Positions 54,710 through 63,946 of a DNA stretch of 64,000 bases are shown one piece after another. Position 1 is the stretch's first letter, and every line of letters starts with the position of its first letter. This stretch comes from Natronorubrum bangense (GTDB taxonomy: Archaea > Halobacteriota > Halobacteria > Halobacteriales > Natrialbaceae), in the NCBI RefSeq assembly GCF_004799645.1, contig NZ_CP031305.1, forward strand, positions 186,001 to 250,000. The letters are read 5' to 3'. The notes under the pieces are model-generated. The model made no database searches and was not told the DNA's origin. It was given only the letters and a program-made list of their open reading frames with translations. The translations under genes and the position numbers were made by a program.

Positions 54710-56737
54710 ATGACTGAGAACACAACCGATCCAAGTCTCGAGGATGTCGACGAGATCGTTCACGAACCCAGCGAGGCGTTCGTCGAATCGACCAACGTCG
54801 CCGCGTTCATGGAGACGTATGGGATCGACAGCTACGACCAACTCATCGAACGCACGACGACCGATCTCGAGGGCGTCGAGGACTCAGGCATCGACTGGTT
54901 CTGGGACGAACTCGTCGACTATCTCGGTATCGAGTTCTACGAGGAGTACGACACGGTGCGAGACGACAGCGAGGGGCCCCAGTTCACCGACTGGTATCCT
55001 GGCGGCGAACTCAACGTCGCCCACAACGTCGTCGATCGCCACGCCGCCCTTGACAACGAGCGACGAAACAAGGTCGCCACCATCTGGGAGGGCGAAAACG
55101 GCGAGATCCGAGAGATAACCTACCACGAACTCCACCGCCAGTCGAATCAGGTCGCAAACGCCCTCGAGGAACGCGGCATCGAGACGGGCGATACGGTCGG
55201 CCTCTACATGCCGATGGTGCCCGAGGTCGTCTCGATTCTCTACGGCTGTTTCAAAGTCGGCGCGATCGCCGTGCCCATCTTCTCGGGCTTCGGCGTCGAC
55301 GCGGCCGCGACCCGGATCTCGGATTCGGAGTGTTCGGTGCTCTTTACGGGCGACGGCTTTTATCGCCGCGGCAGCCCGGTCTATCTCAAGGGCGCTGCTG
55401 ACGAGGCGATCGAGGAAGCCGGCTACGTCGAGGAGACGATCGTTTTCGACAGGCTTGGCGCGAGCGACGCTAGCTCGGGACACGACGTTCCGTGGGACGA
55501 CGACCGCGACAAGTGGTGGGCCGACGCCGTCGAATCCCAGGACGACGACTACGAGAGCAAATCGCTCGACTCGAGTCAGGAGTCGATGCTGCTGTACTCG
55601 TCGGGCACCACGGGCAAACCCAAAGGCATCGTCCACACCCATGCAGGCGTGCAGATGCAGTGTGCTAAAGAGCTGCATTTCGGCTTCGATCTCAAGCCGT
55701 CGGATCGGTTCTTCTGGGTCTCCGACATCGGCTGGATGATGGGGCCGTGGACGCTCATCGGCACGCACAGCTTCGGCGGCACGGTCTTCATGTACGAGGG
55801 CGCACCCGACCACCCCGAGCCGGATCGATTCTGGGAGATCATCGACCGCCACAAGCTCACTCAGTTCGGCATCTCGCCGACCGCGATTCGAGCGCTGCGA
55901 AAACACGGCGACGACTGGCTCGAGGGACACGACCTCTCCTCGCTGCGTCTACTCGGCTCGACAGGCGAGCCGTGGGACCCCGAATCGTGGCAGTGGTTCT
56001 ACGAGAACGTCGGTGGCAGCGAGGCACCGATCATCAACATCTCCGGCGGCACTGAGATCTGTGGCTGTTTCCTGATGCCGATGCCGACCGAGCCGCTGAA
56101 ACCCTGTACGCTCGGCGGCCCCGGTCTCGGCATGGACATCGACATCGTCGACGCGACGGGCGAATCCGTCAGAGAAGACCACGAACGCGGCTACCTCGTC
56201 GCACGCGACTCCTGTCCCTCGATGACCAAGTCGCTGTGGTCGGGCGACGAGCGTTACCTCGATGAGTACTGGTCGCGGTTCGAGGACATGTGGAATCACG
56301 GTGACTGGGCCCAAAAGGACGACGACGGCTTCTGGTTCCTCCACGGTCGGGCCGACGACGCGCTGAACGTGGCAGGCCGGAAAGTCGGCCCGGCGGAGGT
56401 CGAAGGCGCACTCATCGACCACGAGTCGGTCAATCAGGCCGCCGCGATCGGGGCTCCCGACGACACCACCGGCACTGCTGTCGTCACCTACGTCGTCCTC
56501 GAGGACGGCGTCGAGGAAACGGACGACCTCCGTGGGGAACTGCGCGCACAGGTCGGCGAGGAACTCGGAAAGCCGTTCCGGCCGCGTGAAGTGCTGTTCG
56601 TCGACGAGTTCCCCAAAACCCAGTCGGGCAAGATTATCCGCCGAGCCATCGAGGCCACGTATACGGGCGAGGACCTCGGCGACATGAGCAGTATCGAGAA
56701 CCCCGACGCCCTCGAGAACCTCGAGGACGCGAGGTAG
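54710..56737 (+). CDS. acyl-CoA synthetase (acetyl/acetoacetyl-CoA synthetase-like, AMP-forming)
   Basis: A 675-residue adenylate-forming enzyme. The AMP-binding motif LLYSSGTTGKPKGIVHTHAG is near residue 292. Next come GWMMGPWTLIGTHSFGGTV, the adenine motif ISGGTEICGCF, and WFLHGRADDALNVAGRKVGP, which begins the C-terminal domain. The catalytic Lys lies in KTQSGKIIRR near residue 636. The N-terminal 110 residues carry the ACAS_N-like lead. Acetyl, propionyl or acetoacetyl substrates are possible; the upstream dehydrogenase favours acetoacetate. The ATG at 54710 is chosen, though a GTG at 54704 overlaps the previous stop. Confidence 0.85.
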   Translation: MTENTTDPSLEDVDEIVHEPSEAFVESTNVAAFMETYGIDSYDQLIERTTTDLEGVEDSGIDWFWDELVDYLGIEFYEEYDTVRDDSEGPQFTDWYPGGELNVAHNVVDRHAALDNERRNKVATIWEGENGEIREITYHELHRQSNQVANALEERGIETGDTVGLYMPMVPEVVSILYGCFKVGAIAVPIFSGFGVDAAATRISDSECSVLFTGDGFYRRGSPVYLKGAADEAIEEAGYVEETIVFDRLGASDASSGHDVPWDDDRDKWWADAVESQDDDYESKSLDSSQESMLLYSSGTTGKPKGIVHTHAGVQMQCAKELHFGFDLKPSDRFFWVSDIGWMMGPWTLIGTHSFGGTVFMYEGAPDHPEPDRFWEIIDRHKLTQFGISPTAIRALRKHGDDWLEGHDLSSLRLLGSTGEPWDPESWQWFYENVGGSEAPIINISGGTEICGCFLMPMPTEPLKPCTLGGPGLGMDIDIVDATGESVREDHERGYLVARDSCPSMTKSLWSGDERYLDEYWSRFEDMWNHGDWAQKDDDGFWFLHGRADDALNVAGRKVGPAEVEGALIDHESVNQAAAIGAPDDTTGTAVVTYVVLEDGVEETDDLRGELRAQVGEELGKPFRPREVLFVDEFPKTQSGKIIRRAIEATYTGEDLGDMSSIENPDALENLEDAR

Positions 56738-56843
56738 GCGACTCGAAGTGCGATTGTGGTACTCGGCCCCTGATAGCTGGTACCTGGCCACACGCCGCGA
56801 TCGATCCCGAGCAATTCAAAGCCCTGCTCGGGTAGCTAGGGAT

Positions 56844-57815
56844 ATGACCGACGACGAGTCCCACGACCACGTCGTCCCGGGCAGCGACGAGGCGCTGTCG
56901 ACGGACGACGTTCGTGGCTACGACTTCCGCGGTGAGTTCGATTTCGGCGAGTTACTCGAGTCCTACGCGACGACTGGCTTTCAGGCCACACAGCTCGCGG
57001 AGGCGATCGATATCGCCGAGCGAATGCAAGACGAGGACGCGACGATCTACCTGACGTGCACCTCGAACATCATCTCCTCGGGGCTGCGCGAGGTCGTCGC
57101 CGCGCTCATCCGGAAGGGGTACGTCGACGTGTTGATCACCACCTCCGGCTCGCTGACCGAGGACGTCATCAAAACGGAAAAACCGTTCAAGATGGGCGAG
57201 TGGGATGCAGACGAGGCCGAACTCCGCGAACGCGGCATCAACCGCCTCGGGAACATCTTCGTCCCCTCCGACCGGTACGTCTGGCTCGAGGAGTACCTCT
57301 ATGACTTCTTCGACGACTTCTTCGCGGAGGAGAAGGTCCGAACGCCGACGGCGTTCGCCCGCGAACTCGGCGAGACCCTCGACGACGAGGATTCGGTCCT
57401 GAAACAGGCCGCAGACAACGACGTGCCGGTGTACTGTCCGGCGCTGACCGACGCCGAAGTCGGGAACTTCCTCTACTACTACCGACAGGGGTACGACTCG
57501 GAGGTCGGCATCGAGATCTTAGACGACTACGACTCGCTGATCGAGGACGGCCTGCTCTCCGATACGACCGGCCTCATCGCCGTCGGCGGCGGCGTCCCGA
57601 AACATCACGCAATCATGACGAACCTCTTCCGTGGCGGCGCGGACTACGTCGTCTACATTTCGACGGGGATGGAAGGCGACGGCTCGCTGTCGGGTGCCCC
57701 GCCGAACGAGGCCGTCTCGTGGGGCAAGATCAAGGAAGCCGAGACGAACTACACCCAGATCGAAGCGGAGGCGACGCTGGTCTTCCCGCTGCTTGTGGCC
57801 GCTGCGTTTAACTGA
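56844..57815 (+). CDS. dys: deoxyhypusine synthase
   Basis: A 323-residue enzyme that attaches an aminobutyl (or related) group to aIF5A using spermidine or agmatine and NAD. CTSNIISSGLREVVAALIRK and TTSGSLTEDVIKTEKPF are the NAD-binding segments. GVPKHHAIMTNLFRGGADYV and the catalytic Lys in EAVSWGKIKEAETN lie near residue 295. The ATG at 56844 is preferred since the frame to 56748 is Arg-rich. The gene is on its own, about 100 bp downstream of the acyl-CoA synthetase. Confidence 0.92.
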   Translation: MTDDESHDHVVPGSDEALSTDDVRGYDFRGEFDFGELLESYATTGFQATQLAEAIDIAERMQDEDATIYLTCTSNIISSGLREVVAALIRKGYVDVLITTSGSLTEDVIKTEKPFKMGEWDADEAELRERGINRLGNIFVPSDRYVWLEEYLYDFFDDFFAEEKVRTPTAFARELGETLDDEDSVLKQAADNDVPVYCPALTDAEVGNFLYYYRQGYDSEVGIEILDDYDSLIEDGLLSDTTGLIAVGGGVPKHHAIMTNLFRGGADYVVYISTGMEGDGSLSGAPPNEAVSWGKIKEAETNYTQIEAEATLVFPLLVAAAFN

Positions 57816-58018
57816 CGCCGCTTGAGCCACTCGAAGACGCGATAGGCGGCGAGAAGCGACCAGGTCGGCGTCCTGTCGCCGAATCGGTCTCTCCCATCGG
57901 CGTGAAAAATCGTTATGTTCTAAGCACGCGTTTGCGTACTTGATTCAGGCCGCCTCGCATCGAGTTGGCACTTTTCATGCCGCCGCGTGACGACCCGAAA
58001 TCACCACGGTGAGAGCAC

Positions 58019-58507
58019 ATGGCAACAACAGCACGGAAACAACCGGAAGCAGCTCGAGCCATCGACCTCGACCAGTTCGAAGGGGCCGATGTGAATCAAG
58101 AAGGCGACGAACGCGCCGAGCTACGCGCATACTTCCCGCTGACGCCCGGGATGCCAAACGGGACCGACGCCGGCGCGGAAGAATCGATGCTCGTCTGTAT
58201 CGAACTCGAACCTGGCAACCATCTCCCCAGCCACCGGGATAGCCACGAGGAACTCCTCGTGGCGACGGCCGGAGAACTCGAGGCGACGATCGGCGACGAG
58301 ACGATCTCTCTCGAGGCGGGCCAGTGTGCGGTCGTCCCCGAGATGGAACCGCACGGACTCGCGAACGTCGGCGAGGAAACGGCTCATGTCATCGGGTTCT
58401 TCCCGAACACAGCACTGACTGCAACGTTCGAGGAGCCACTCGAGCCGTTCGGAACGGCGGAGATGACAATCGAACCCGCTGCGGCCGACGAACCACGAGA
58501 CGAGTAG
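58019..58507 (+). CDS. cupin-domain protein
   Basis: A 162-residue single cupin. The metal-binding motif is LPSHRDSHEELLVATAGELE near residue 70, and the second is VVPEMEPHGLANVG. Residues 1-45 form a charged lead. Small cupins bind a metal and a small ligand; the role here is unknown. It converges with the lut genes, 58 bp apart. The T-run at 58538-58542 (GTTTTTATTC) may end it. Confidence 0.77.
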   Translation: MATTARKQPEAARAIDLDQFEGADVNQEGDERAELRAYFPLTPGMPNGTDAGAEESMLVCIELEPGNHLPSHRDSHEELLVATAGELEATIGDETISLEAGQCAVVPEMEPHGLANVGEETAHVIGFFPNTALTATFEEPLEPFGTAEMTIEPAAADEPRDE

Positions 58508-58565
58508 CGAGTGGGCCGTTCACCCGCCGACCGATCCCGTTTTTATTCGACGCTATCGACGACCG

Positions 58566-60794
58566 TCAGCGAAGCCGCGAGCGCGGATCGAGCACTTCGA
58601 CCGGATGGGACGCGTCGCGCTCGAGCAAGTCCTCGAGTTGGTCCTCACACGAGGTGCCGCTGGCGACGACCAGTCGGTTCTTCGCCTCGGGTGCGCTGAA
58701 CTGCTCGGCGAGTCGGTCGCCGACGTCCATGCTCAGCTCGTAGTACTCCTGTTTATATCCGAACGAGCCGGCCATCCCACAGCACTCGACATCGCTCTCG
58801 AGAACGTCGTAGTTGAGGGCTTCGAAGACGGCCCGCGTGTAGCGATCGACGCCCATCGTCCGCTGCTGGCAGTGGGAGTGGTAGGCGATCGCCGGCCCGC
58901 CGTCGCCGGTTCGCAGTCGGGCCCCGTTGGCTCCGTTCTCGAGGCAGCCGTAGACGTACTCGATGACCTCGTAGCTGCCCGCACGGAGGCGCTCGAACGA
59001 GGCCTCGGGGAGGAGCTTCTCGTACTCGCGGTGGAACATCGCCAGATCGCTCGGCTCGATGACGACGATATCGCGGCCGGCATCGAGGTGTTCGGCCAGC
59101 GCGGCGTAGACGCGACTTGCCTTCGCGTCGGCGGTCGCGATCATCCCCTGTGAGAGCGGTGCGCGGCCGCTTTCGCTGACCGCTGGAATCCGGACGTGGA
59201 CGTCCATGGCCTCGAGGACGCGGACGGCGGCCTTCCCGCGGTCGACGTCGATGTAGTTCGTGTAGGTGTCGGGGTAGAGGACGGCTTCGCGTTCGGCGTC
59301 GGCGGCGGACACGCGCGGGCCGCGCGCCTCGAACCAGTCGACGAGCGTCTCGCGTTCGAACGCGGGTAGCGCGCGACGACGGTCGATGCCGGCGGTTCGC
59401 TCGAGGAGGGATCTGACGGGCTCAAGGCCGGCGGTCCAGTTCGAAAGCGGCGCGGTCGCCGAGCCCAGTTTCGCCAGCGTCTCGTAGTTGCCAAAGAGCC
59501 GTTTCTGGAGGTCAATGGTTCCCGTCGCTTCTTCGTCGGGAACCAGTTCGTCGTAGACGAACTCGAAGCGACCATCGTCGCCCTCGCGGTTGATGCGGTC
59601 CCTGACGACGGTGTTGATCCACGGGATATCGATCTCGACTGGACAGGCCTCGACACACCGCGAACAGCCCGTACAGAGGTCGTTGAACTCGGCAGCGCTC
59701 TCCTGGCTGTGGACGCCGGCTTCCCAGCCGGTCGCGATCCCACCCGTATAGGTCTCGCCGCCGAAGGCGTGGCCGCCGACGGACTGGAAGTTTCCACAGG
59801 TGTTCGCACACGCCGAACACCGGATGCAGTACAGCGTCTCCTTGAGTTGGTCGTCCTCGCGCATCGCCATGCGGCCGTTGTCGATCAACACGAGGTGAAA
59901 GTCGCGGTCATCGTCACGGTCGGCGAAGGCGACGTCGGGGTCGTCGGGATCGACGACCGGCGAGTCGACCGGCGGCGTCAGCAACGAAATGTAGGAGGTG
60001 ATGTCCTGGCCCGTTCCCGAGCGGCCGATCAGTTCGATAAACGGCGAGAGGTCTTCGACGGATGGGACGATCTTCTCGACGCCCGCGACCGCGACGTGCG
60101 TATCGGGGACGACAGCCGACTTTCGAGCGTTACCCTCGCTCGTCACGAGCATGAGCGAGCCCGAGTCGGCCGTGATGAAGTTCGCGCCGGTCATGCCGAT
60201 GTCGGCGTCGGCGATCAGTTCGCCGAGCCGGTCGCGAGCGAACATCGTCAGCTCTTCGGCAGTCTCGAGTGGTTCCTCGGGGTCGAACTGCTCGTTGAAC
60301 AGCCGAGCGATCTCGTCTTTGGATTTGTGAATCGCCGGCGCGACGATATGGGAGGGCGCTTCGTCTGCGACCTGCAGGACCCACTCACCGAGGTCGGTCT
60401 CGACGACGTCGACGCCGTCGGCCTCGAGGGCCTCGTTGACCTCGAGTTCCTCGCTGGTCATCGACTTCGATTTGACGAGTCGCTCGGCCTCTTTCTCGCT
60501 GGCGACCTCGCGGATGTATCGGTTGGCGTCGGCGGCGTCGTCGGCGAGATACACCGTGCCGCCGTTTGCTTCGACAGTCTCGGTCAGCTCGTCGATCAGC
60601 GCCGGCAGTCGCTCGATGGCGTCTTCTTTGATCGCACGGGCCTCGCTTTTCAACCCCTCGTAATCCTCGAGGTCGGCGACCGACTCGTAGCGACCGTCGT
60701 TGAACCCGAGCGTGTTCGCCTCGACGGCGTCGCCTTCCGTCTCGAGGAGATGACGGATGTGGTCGGCCTTCTGTTCGCGTGCGTTCCCGCTCAT
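58566..60794 (-). CDS. lutB: LutB-type Fe-S lactate oxidation protein fused to a CCG-domain subunit
   Basis: The 742 residues combine two proteins that are separate in Bacillus. The N-terminal LUD domain (about 60-310, GMTGANFITADSGSLMLV-like ADIGMTGANFITADSGS) and two 4Fe-4S sites, CIRCSACANTCGNF near 321 and CTGCSRCVEACPVE near 371, form a LutB. The C-terminal part (about 520-742) has YHSHCQQRTMG and ECCGMAGSFGYK near 670, a CCG cysteine-rich domain as in LutA/LldE/GlpC. It would oxidise L-lactate to pyruvate together with LutC. The ATGA overlap with lutC shows coupling. Confidence 0.86.
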   Translation of the reverse strand: MSGNAREQKADHIRHLLETEGDAVEANTLGFNDGRYESVADLEDYEGLKSEARAIKEDAIERLPALIDELTETVEANGGTVYLADDAADANRYIREVASEKEAERLVKSKSMTSEELEVNEALEADGVDVVETDLGEWVLQVADEAPSHIVAPAIHKSKDEIARLFNEQFDPEEPLETAEELTMFARDRLGELIADADIGMTGANFITADSGSLMLVTSEGNARKSAVVPDTHVAVAGVEKIVPSVEDLSPFIELIGRSGTGQDITSYISLLTPPVDSPVVDPDDPDVAFADRDDDRDFHLVLIDNGRMAMREDDQLKETLYCIRCSACANTCGNFQSVGGHAFGGETYTGGIATGWEAGVHSQESAAEFNDLCTGCSRCVEACPVEIDIPWINTVVRDRINREGDDGRFEFVYDELVPDEEATGTIDLQKRLFGNYETLAKLGSATAPLSNWTAGLEPVRSLLERTAGIDRRRALPAFERETLVDWFEARGPRVSAADAEREAVLYPDTYTNYIDVDRGKAAVRVLEAMDVHVRIPAVSESGRAPLSQGMIATADAKASRVYAALAEHLDAGRDIVVIEPSDLAMFHREYEKLLPEASFERLRAGSYEVIEYVYGCLENGANGARLRTGDGGPAIAYHSHCQQRTMGVDRYTRAVFEALNYDVLESDVECCGMAGSFGYKQEYYELSMDVGDRLAEQFSAPEAKNRLVVASGTSCEDQLEDLLERDASHPVEVLDPRSRLR

Positions 60795-61315
60795 TCGTCA
60801 TCACCGCCGTTCTCGAGGACGAGAACGTGGACGTCTTTCGGGCCGTGAGCACCCTTGACGAGTGCGCCCATATCGGCGGTCGCGCTCGGGCCAGTCGCGA
60901 CGATGGCGCTCCCGCCATCGCGGAGTTGGGGACCGAGCCGTTCGATCGCCGTCGACATATCCGCGACGAGATCCGCCTCCCGGAGCACGGGGACGTGGAG
61001 GTCCGGAAAGAGACTCACCTGCTCGCTGCCGTCGGGCGTCGACGGCAACACGACGCTGCCGTAGTCCGCGATTCCCAGCGAGGCCGCGGTAACACTCGTC
61101 GTCGCCGCCTCGAGCGTCGACGGGGTTGGTTCGTCGTCGACCCACGACGGTACCGACACGCCCTCGAAGGGCAGTGGCGTTCCGACGACGGGGTCGGAAA
61201 CGATCGTCTCGAGTGTCGACTCGAACGCTTCCGGAGTCGTCCTGGTTACAGGGACGTCGAGATCGGCAAGGGATGCTTCGAACCGGTTTCGGATCGAACC
61301 TGTCTCGGCGCTCAT
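60791..61315 (-). CDS. lutC: LutC-like LUD-domain protein
   Basis: A 174-residue LUD-domain protein starting MSAETGSIRNRFEASL. Characteristic parts are SVTAASLGIADYGSVVLPST, EADLVADMSTAIERL and SAIVATGPSATADMGALVKGAHGP. It is the small partner of LutB in L-lactate oxidation. It is upstream in the operon and translated into the fused lutB by a four-base overlap. The promoter is expected in the 656-bp region shared with the permease. Confidence 0.87.
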   Translation of the reverse strand: MSAETGSIRNRFEASLADLDVPVTRTTPEAFESTLETIVSDPVVGTPLPFEGVSVPSWVDDEPTPSTLEAATTSVTAASLGIADYGSVVLPSTPDGSEQVSLFPDLHVPVLREADLVADMSTAIERLGPQLRDGGSAIVATGPSATADMGALVKGAHGPKDVHVLVLENGGDDE

Positions 61316-61541
61316 GAGACGATTCTTCGACCGTGCCTATTTGATTGTTCTGTTCGTTCACGCTGGTCGGCTGACACGCCGTGGACGGAAGCAGAACATG
61401 CCGCCGCTTTCAGCCGATATCGGATACGAAAGAGCCACTCTCAGAACCTATTCGTGGCCTAACAGGTACGCCGTCAATCTATGTGTCTTGGAAGCGCGCA
61501 CCAACCGTCGTAGCCATCACAGTTGTCTGTACTGGCCTCTT

Positions 61542-61576
61542 CACACATGTATACTTTCCTATGCACACGTGTATAC
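61542..61576. promoter_or_regulatory. tandem operator-like repeat, 22-bp period
   Basis: CACATGTATAC at 61544-61554 recurs as CACGTGTATAC at 61566-61576, 22 bp later, with ACATGT/ACGTGT and GTATAC palindromes in each. The spacing equals about two DNA turns, as in cooperative operator sites. A regulator of lactate use is the natural candidate. Confidence 0.5.
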
Positions 61577-61860
61577 AGGTCATCGTCGGTTCTCTCGCTA
61601 CCCTCCAAATCGTGGGTGGCGGTGAGTATCCGATCGGAGACACTGTACAAAGTAATTCAATAACCAGCAGACAGAGCCGGGATACACAACTGTACAGGGC
61701 AGATAAGCCGCCAACCGAACGCCCCTCATCGCATCTGTTTCCGCTCAGTCGTGGCGCAGTCAGGCGTTTTCACTATTATTTACTAATTACGTTGGTGGAA
61801 ATAGCGGAATACAGGTCTCAAACACCGGTTCTGTCGGGCGCACGACTCAAACGGTCGAAG

Positions 61861-61870
61861 ATTATATATA
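61861..61870 (+). promoter_or_regulatory. TATA box of the lactate permease
   Basis: ATTATATATA gives an expected start of transcription near 61895, leaving a leader of about 75 nt before lldP, in which the Shine-Dalgarno-like site lies. Confidence 0.6.
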
Positions 61871-61959
61871 CTGGTTTAACAGTCCTCCCTCCATGCCAGA
61901 TATAATTCCACATGGCATCGGCACTGATCGCTCGGCACTGACTCCGCGGCGGGACCGCC

Positions 61960-61966
61960 GAGGTGA
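61960..61966 (+). promoter_or_regulatory. Shine-Dalgarno-like site before lldP
   Basis: GAGGTGA six bases before the ATG at 61972 supports that start rather than the GTG at 61963, which falls within this site. Confidence 0.6.
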
Positions 61967-61971
61967 GTTAC

Positions 61972-63759
61972 ATGGTTAGCACGCTCGACGTACTGCTCGC
62001 GGCGATACCGCTCGTACTCGCGGGCGTCTTGCTCGTCGGATTCTTGTGGCCCGCAACGCGGGCGATGCCAATCGCCTGGGTCGTCGCGGTCCTGGTCGGC
62101 TTTTTCATCTGGGGGATGCCGGTTGACTGGATCGCCGCGGCGTCGATCGTCGGTGTCATGACGGCCATCCAGATTCTCTGGATCGTCTTCGGCGCATTGT
62201 TACTCCTGTACACGCTGATGCAGGCCGGCGCGTTCGATCGCATCAACGAAGGGTTCGCGAAGATCAGCAACGACCGGCGCGTGCAGGTGATCCTGCTCGG
62301 CTTCTTCTTGGCGACGTTCATCGAGGGGGCAGCCGGGTTCGGGACGCCCGCCGCCGTCGTCGCCCCGCTGTTGCTCGCACTCGGATTCCCAGCGCTTGCG
62401 GCGGTGATCGCGGCGCTGATCGGACACATCATCGCCGTCACCTACGGCGCAGTCGGGACGCCGATCATCATCGGGATCGAGAACCCGCTCGCAACGACGG
62501 AATCGACCAATACGGCGATCACCGACGCCGGGTTTACCGTCCAGGCGTACTCGGTCGAAGTCGCGGTCTGGGCAGCGACCTACCACGCCCTCGTCGGATT
62601 CGTCATGCCGCTGTTCGCCGTCGGGATGGTCGTCTACTTCTTCGGCGATCAGGACGAGCGTAGCCTCCAGCCGGCGTGGGACGTCGCGCCGCTGGCGCTG
62701 TTCTCGGGGATCGCGTTCGTGGTCCCCTACTGGCTGTCGGCACAGATCAGTGCTGAGTTCCCCGCCCTGATGGGTGCGATGGTCGGCGGTGCAATCGTCG
62801 TCGGCGCGCTCAAAGCGGGCTACTTCGTCCCCGACGAGGAGTGGGACTTTCCGGACCGGGAGGAGTGGCCGGCCCACTGGGTTGGCACGATCGAACCCGG
62901 ACAGGCAAGCGCTCCGGGCGTCGAGCAGGGGGCCGATGACGGTGCGACGACCGCCGATGGCGGGCTCGTCGCCAGTCAGATGTCGCTGTTTCGCGCCTGG
63001 ACACCGTACATTCTGCTGGTCGTCTTGCTCGTCGTCACGCGAGTCGTCGATCCGCTTCCAGCGTTCTTGCAGGGAGAGGCCGTTGAGGTCGCCGGAACCA
63101 CGATCACGGCCCACCAACTGCTGTTCACCACGACGTGGGAAGGGATCTTTGGAACCGGTCTCGACGGTGGCATCGACTGGGTGTACGTCCCCGGCTTCTG
63201 GCTGGTTCTCTGTGCACTGATCGCGATCCCGCTGTACGGAATGTCCGGCACACAGGTGAAAGCCGCCTGGGCTGAAGCGGGTGAGAAGCTCGTCGCACCG
63301 TTCATCGCGCTGGTGTTCGTCATCGCAATGGTGCAGGTGATGCTCCAGTCCGGTGCACACGCCGAGGGCGTCGAAAGCATGATCTTCGTCCTCGCACAGG
63401 CGACTGCAAACGCCGTCGGACCCGCCTATCCGTTCGTCGCCGCGCTCATCGGCGCGCTCGGCGCCGCGATGGCCGGCTCGAACACGGTGTCGAATATCAC
63501 CTTCGGCGGGTTCCAGTTCGAGGCCGCCTCGCAGCTCGAGCTGCCGACCCAGCTCATCGTCGGCGCACAGGCCGTCGGCGGCGCGATCGGGAACCTCGTC
63601 GCGATCCACAACGTGGTTGCCGCGCTCGCGACCGTCGGCCTCGTCGGCCAGGAGGGACGTGTGATGCGGTTGAACCTGATCCCGCTCGTCTACTACGCAG
63701 TCGGGGTCGGAATCGTCGCAATGGTGTTCAGCTACGTCCTCTTCCCGGGTCTCTTCTAG
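61972..63759 (+). CDS. lldP: L-lactate permease (LldP family)
   Basis: A 595-residue membrane protein with about 13 hydrophobic helices, starting MVSTLDVLLAAIPLVLAGVL. The family's FIEGAAGFGTPAAVVAPLLL and TYGAVGTPIIIGIENPL are in the first third, and AGSNTVSNITFGGFQFE near the end is the conserved second signature. An acidic loop of about 35 residues lies near residue 310. It imports lactate with protons or Na+, supplying the LutB/C proteins encoded divergently. The preceding ATG is well supported by a ribosome site. Confidence 0.93.
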   Translation: MVSTLDVLLAAIPLVLAGVLLVGFLWPATRAMPIAWVVAVLVGFFIWGMPVDWIAAASIVGVMTAIQILWIVFGALLLLYTLMQAGAFDRINEGFAKISNDRRVQVILLGFFLATFIEGAAGFGTPAAVVAPLLLALGFPALAAVIAALIGHIIAVTYGAVGTPIIIGIENPLATTESTNTAITDAGFTVQAYSVEVAVWAATYHALVGFVMPLFAVGMVVYFFGDQDERSLQPAWDVAPLALFSGIAFVVPYWLSAQISAEFPALMGAMVGGAIVVGALKAGYFVPDEEWDFPDREEWPAHWVGTIEPGQASAPGVEQGADDGATTADGGLVASQMSLFRAWTPYILLVVLLVVTRVVDPLPAFLQGEAVEVAGTTITAHQLLFTTTWEGIFGTGLDGGIDWVYVPGFWLVLCALIAIPLYGMSGTQVKAAWAEAGEKLVAPFIALVFVIAMVQVMLQSGAHAEGVESMIFVLAQATANAVGPAYPFVAALIGALGAAMAGSNTVSNITFGGFQFEAASQLELPTQLIVGAQAVGGAIGNLVAIHNVVAALATVGLVGQEGRVMRLNLIPLVYYAVGVGIVAMVFSYVLFPGLF

Positions 63760-63778
63760 GGCCCGGTTTCGAACGGTC

Positions 63779-63785
63779 TTTTTTT
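63779..63785 (+). terminator. T-run after lldP
   Basis: Seven consecutive T residues about 20 bp after the lldP stop on the coding strand form a simple archaeal terminator. Confidence 0.6.
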
Positions 63786-63946
63786 GACTGAACAGCTGCC
63801 GCAGGAACCCTGAGACTGTTTTTGCTCGAGCGTGAATCCGAGCGAGAGCTGTCGCGTCACGGCACCGAACGCCAACCGGATTCAGCCCCGGACCACGAGT
63901 AGCGAGTCGAGAACGGACGGAAGCCAGCGCCGGTGTAACAGCGTTC
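63786..63946. other. intergenic tail
   Basis: No gene or clear signal seen between the lldP terminator and the start of the truncated minus-strand frame. Confidence 0.4.

Larger units (their letters stand above)
61316..61971. other. lut/lldP divergent regulatory region
   Basis: No real gene: the plus ORF at 61381-61905 is basic and Ser/Arg-rich. The stretch 61640-61870 is AT-rich compared with the genes. It holds a 22-bp-period repeat at 61542-61576, a strong TATA at 61861 facing lldP, and a Shine-Dalgarno-like GAGGTGA before the permease ATG. Confidence 0.6.

Noticed and set aside
61381..61905. 174-codon ORF in the lut/lldP gap
   Set aside because: The translation is rich in Arg, Ser and Thr with almost no acidic excess, unlike haloarchaeal proteins, and it overlaps probable operator and promoter sites.
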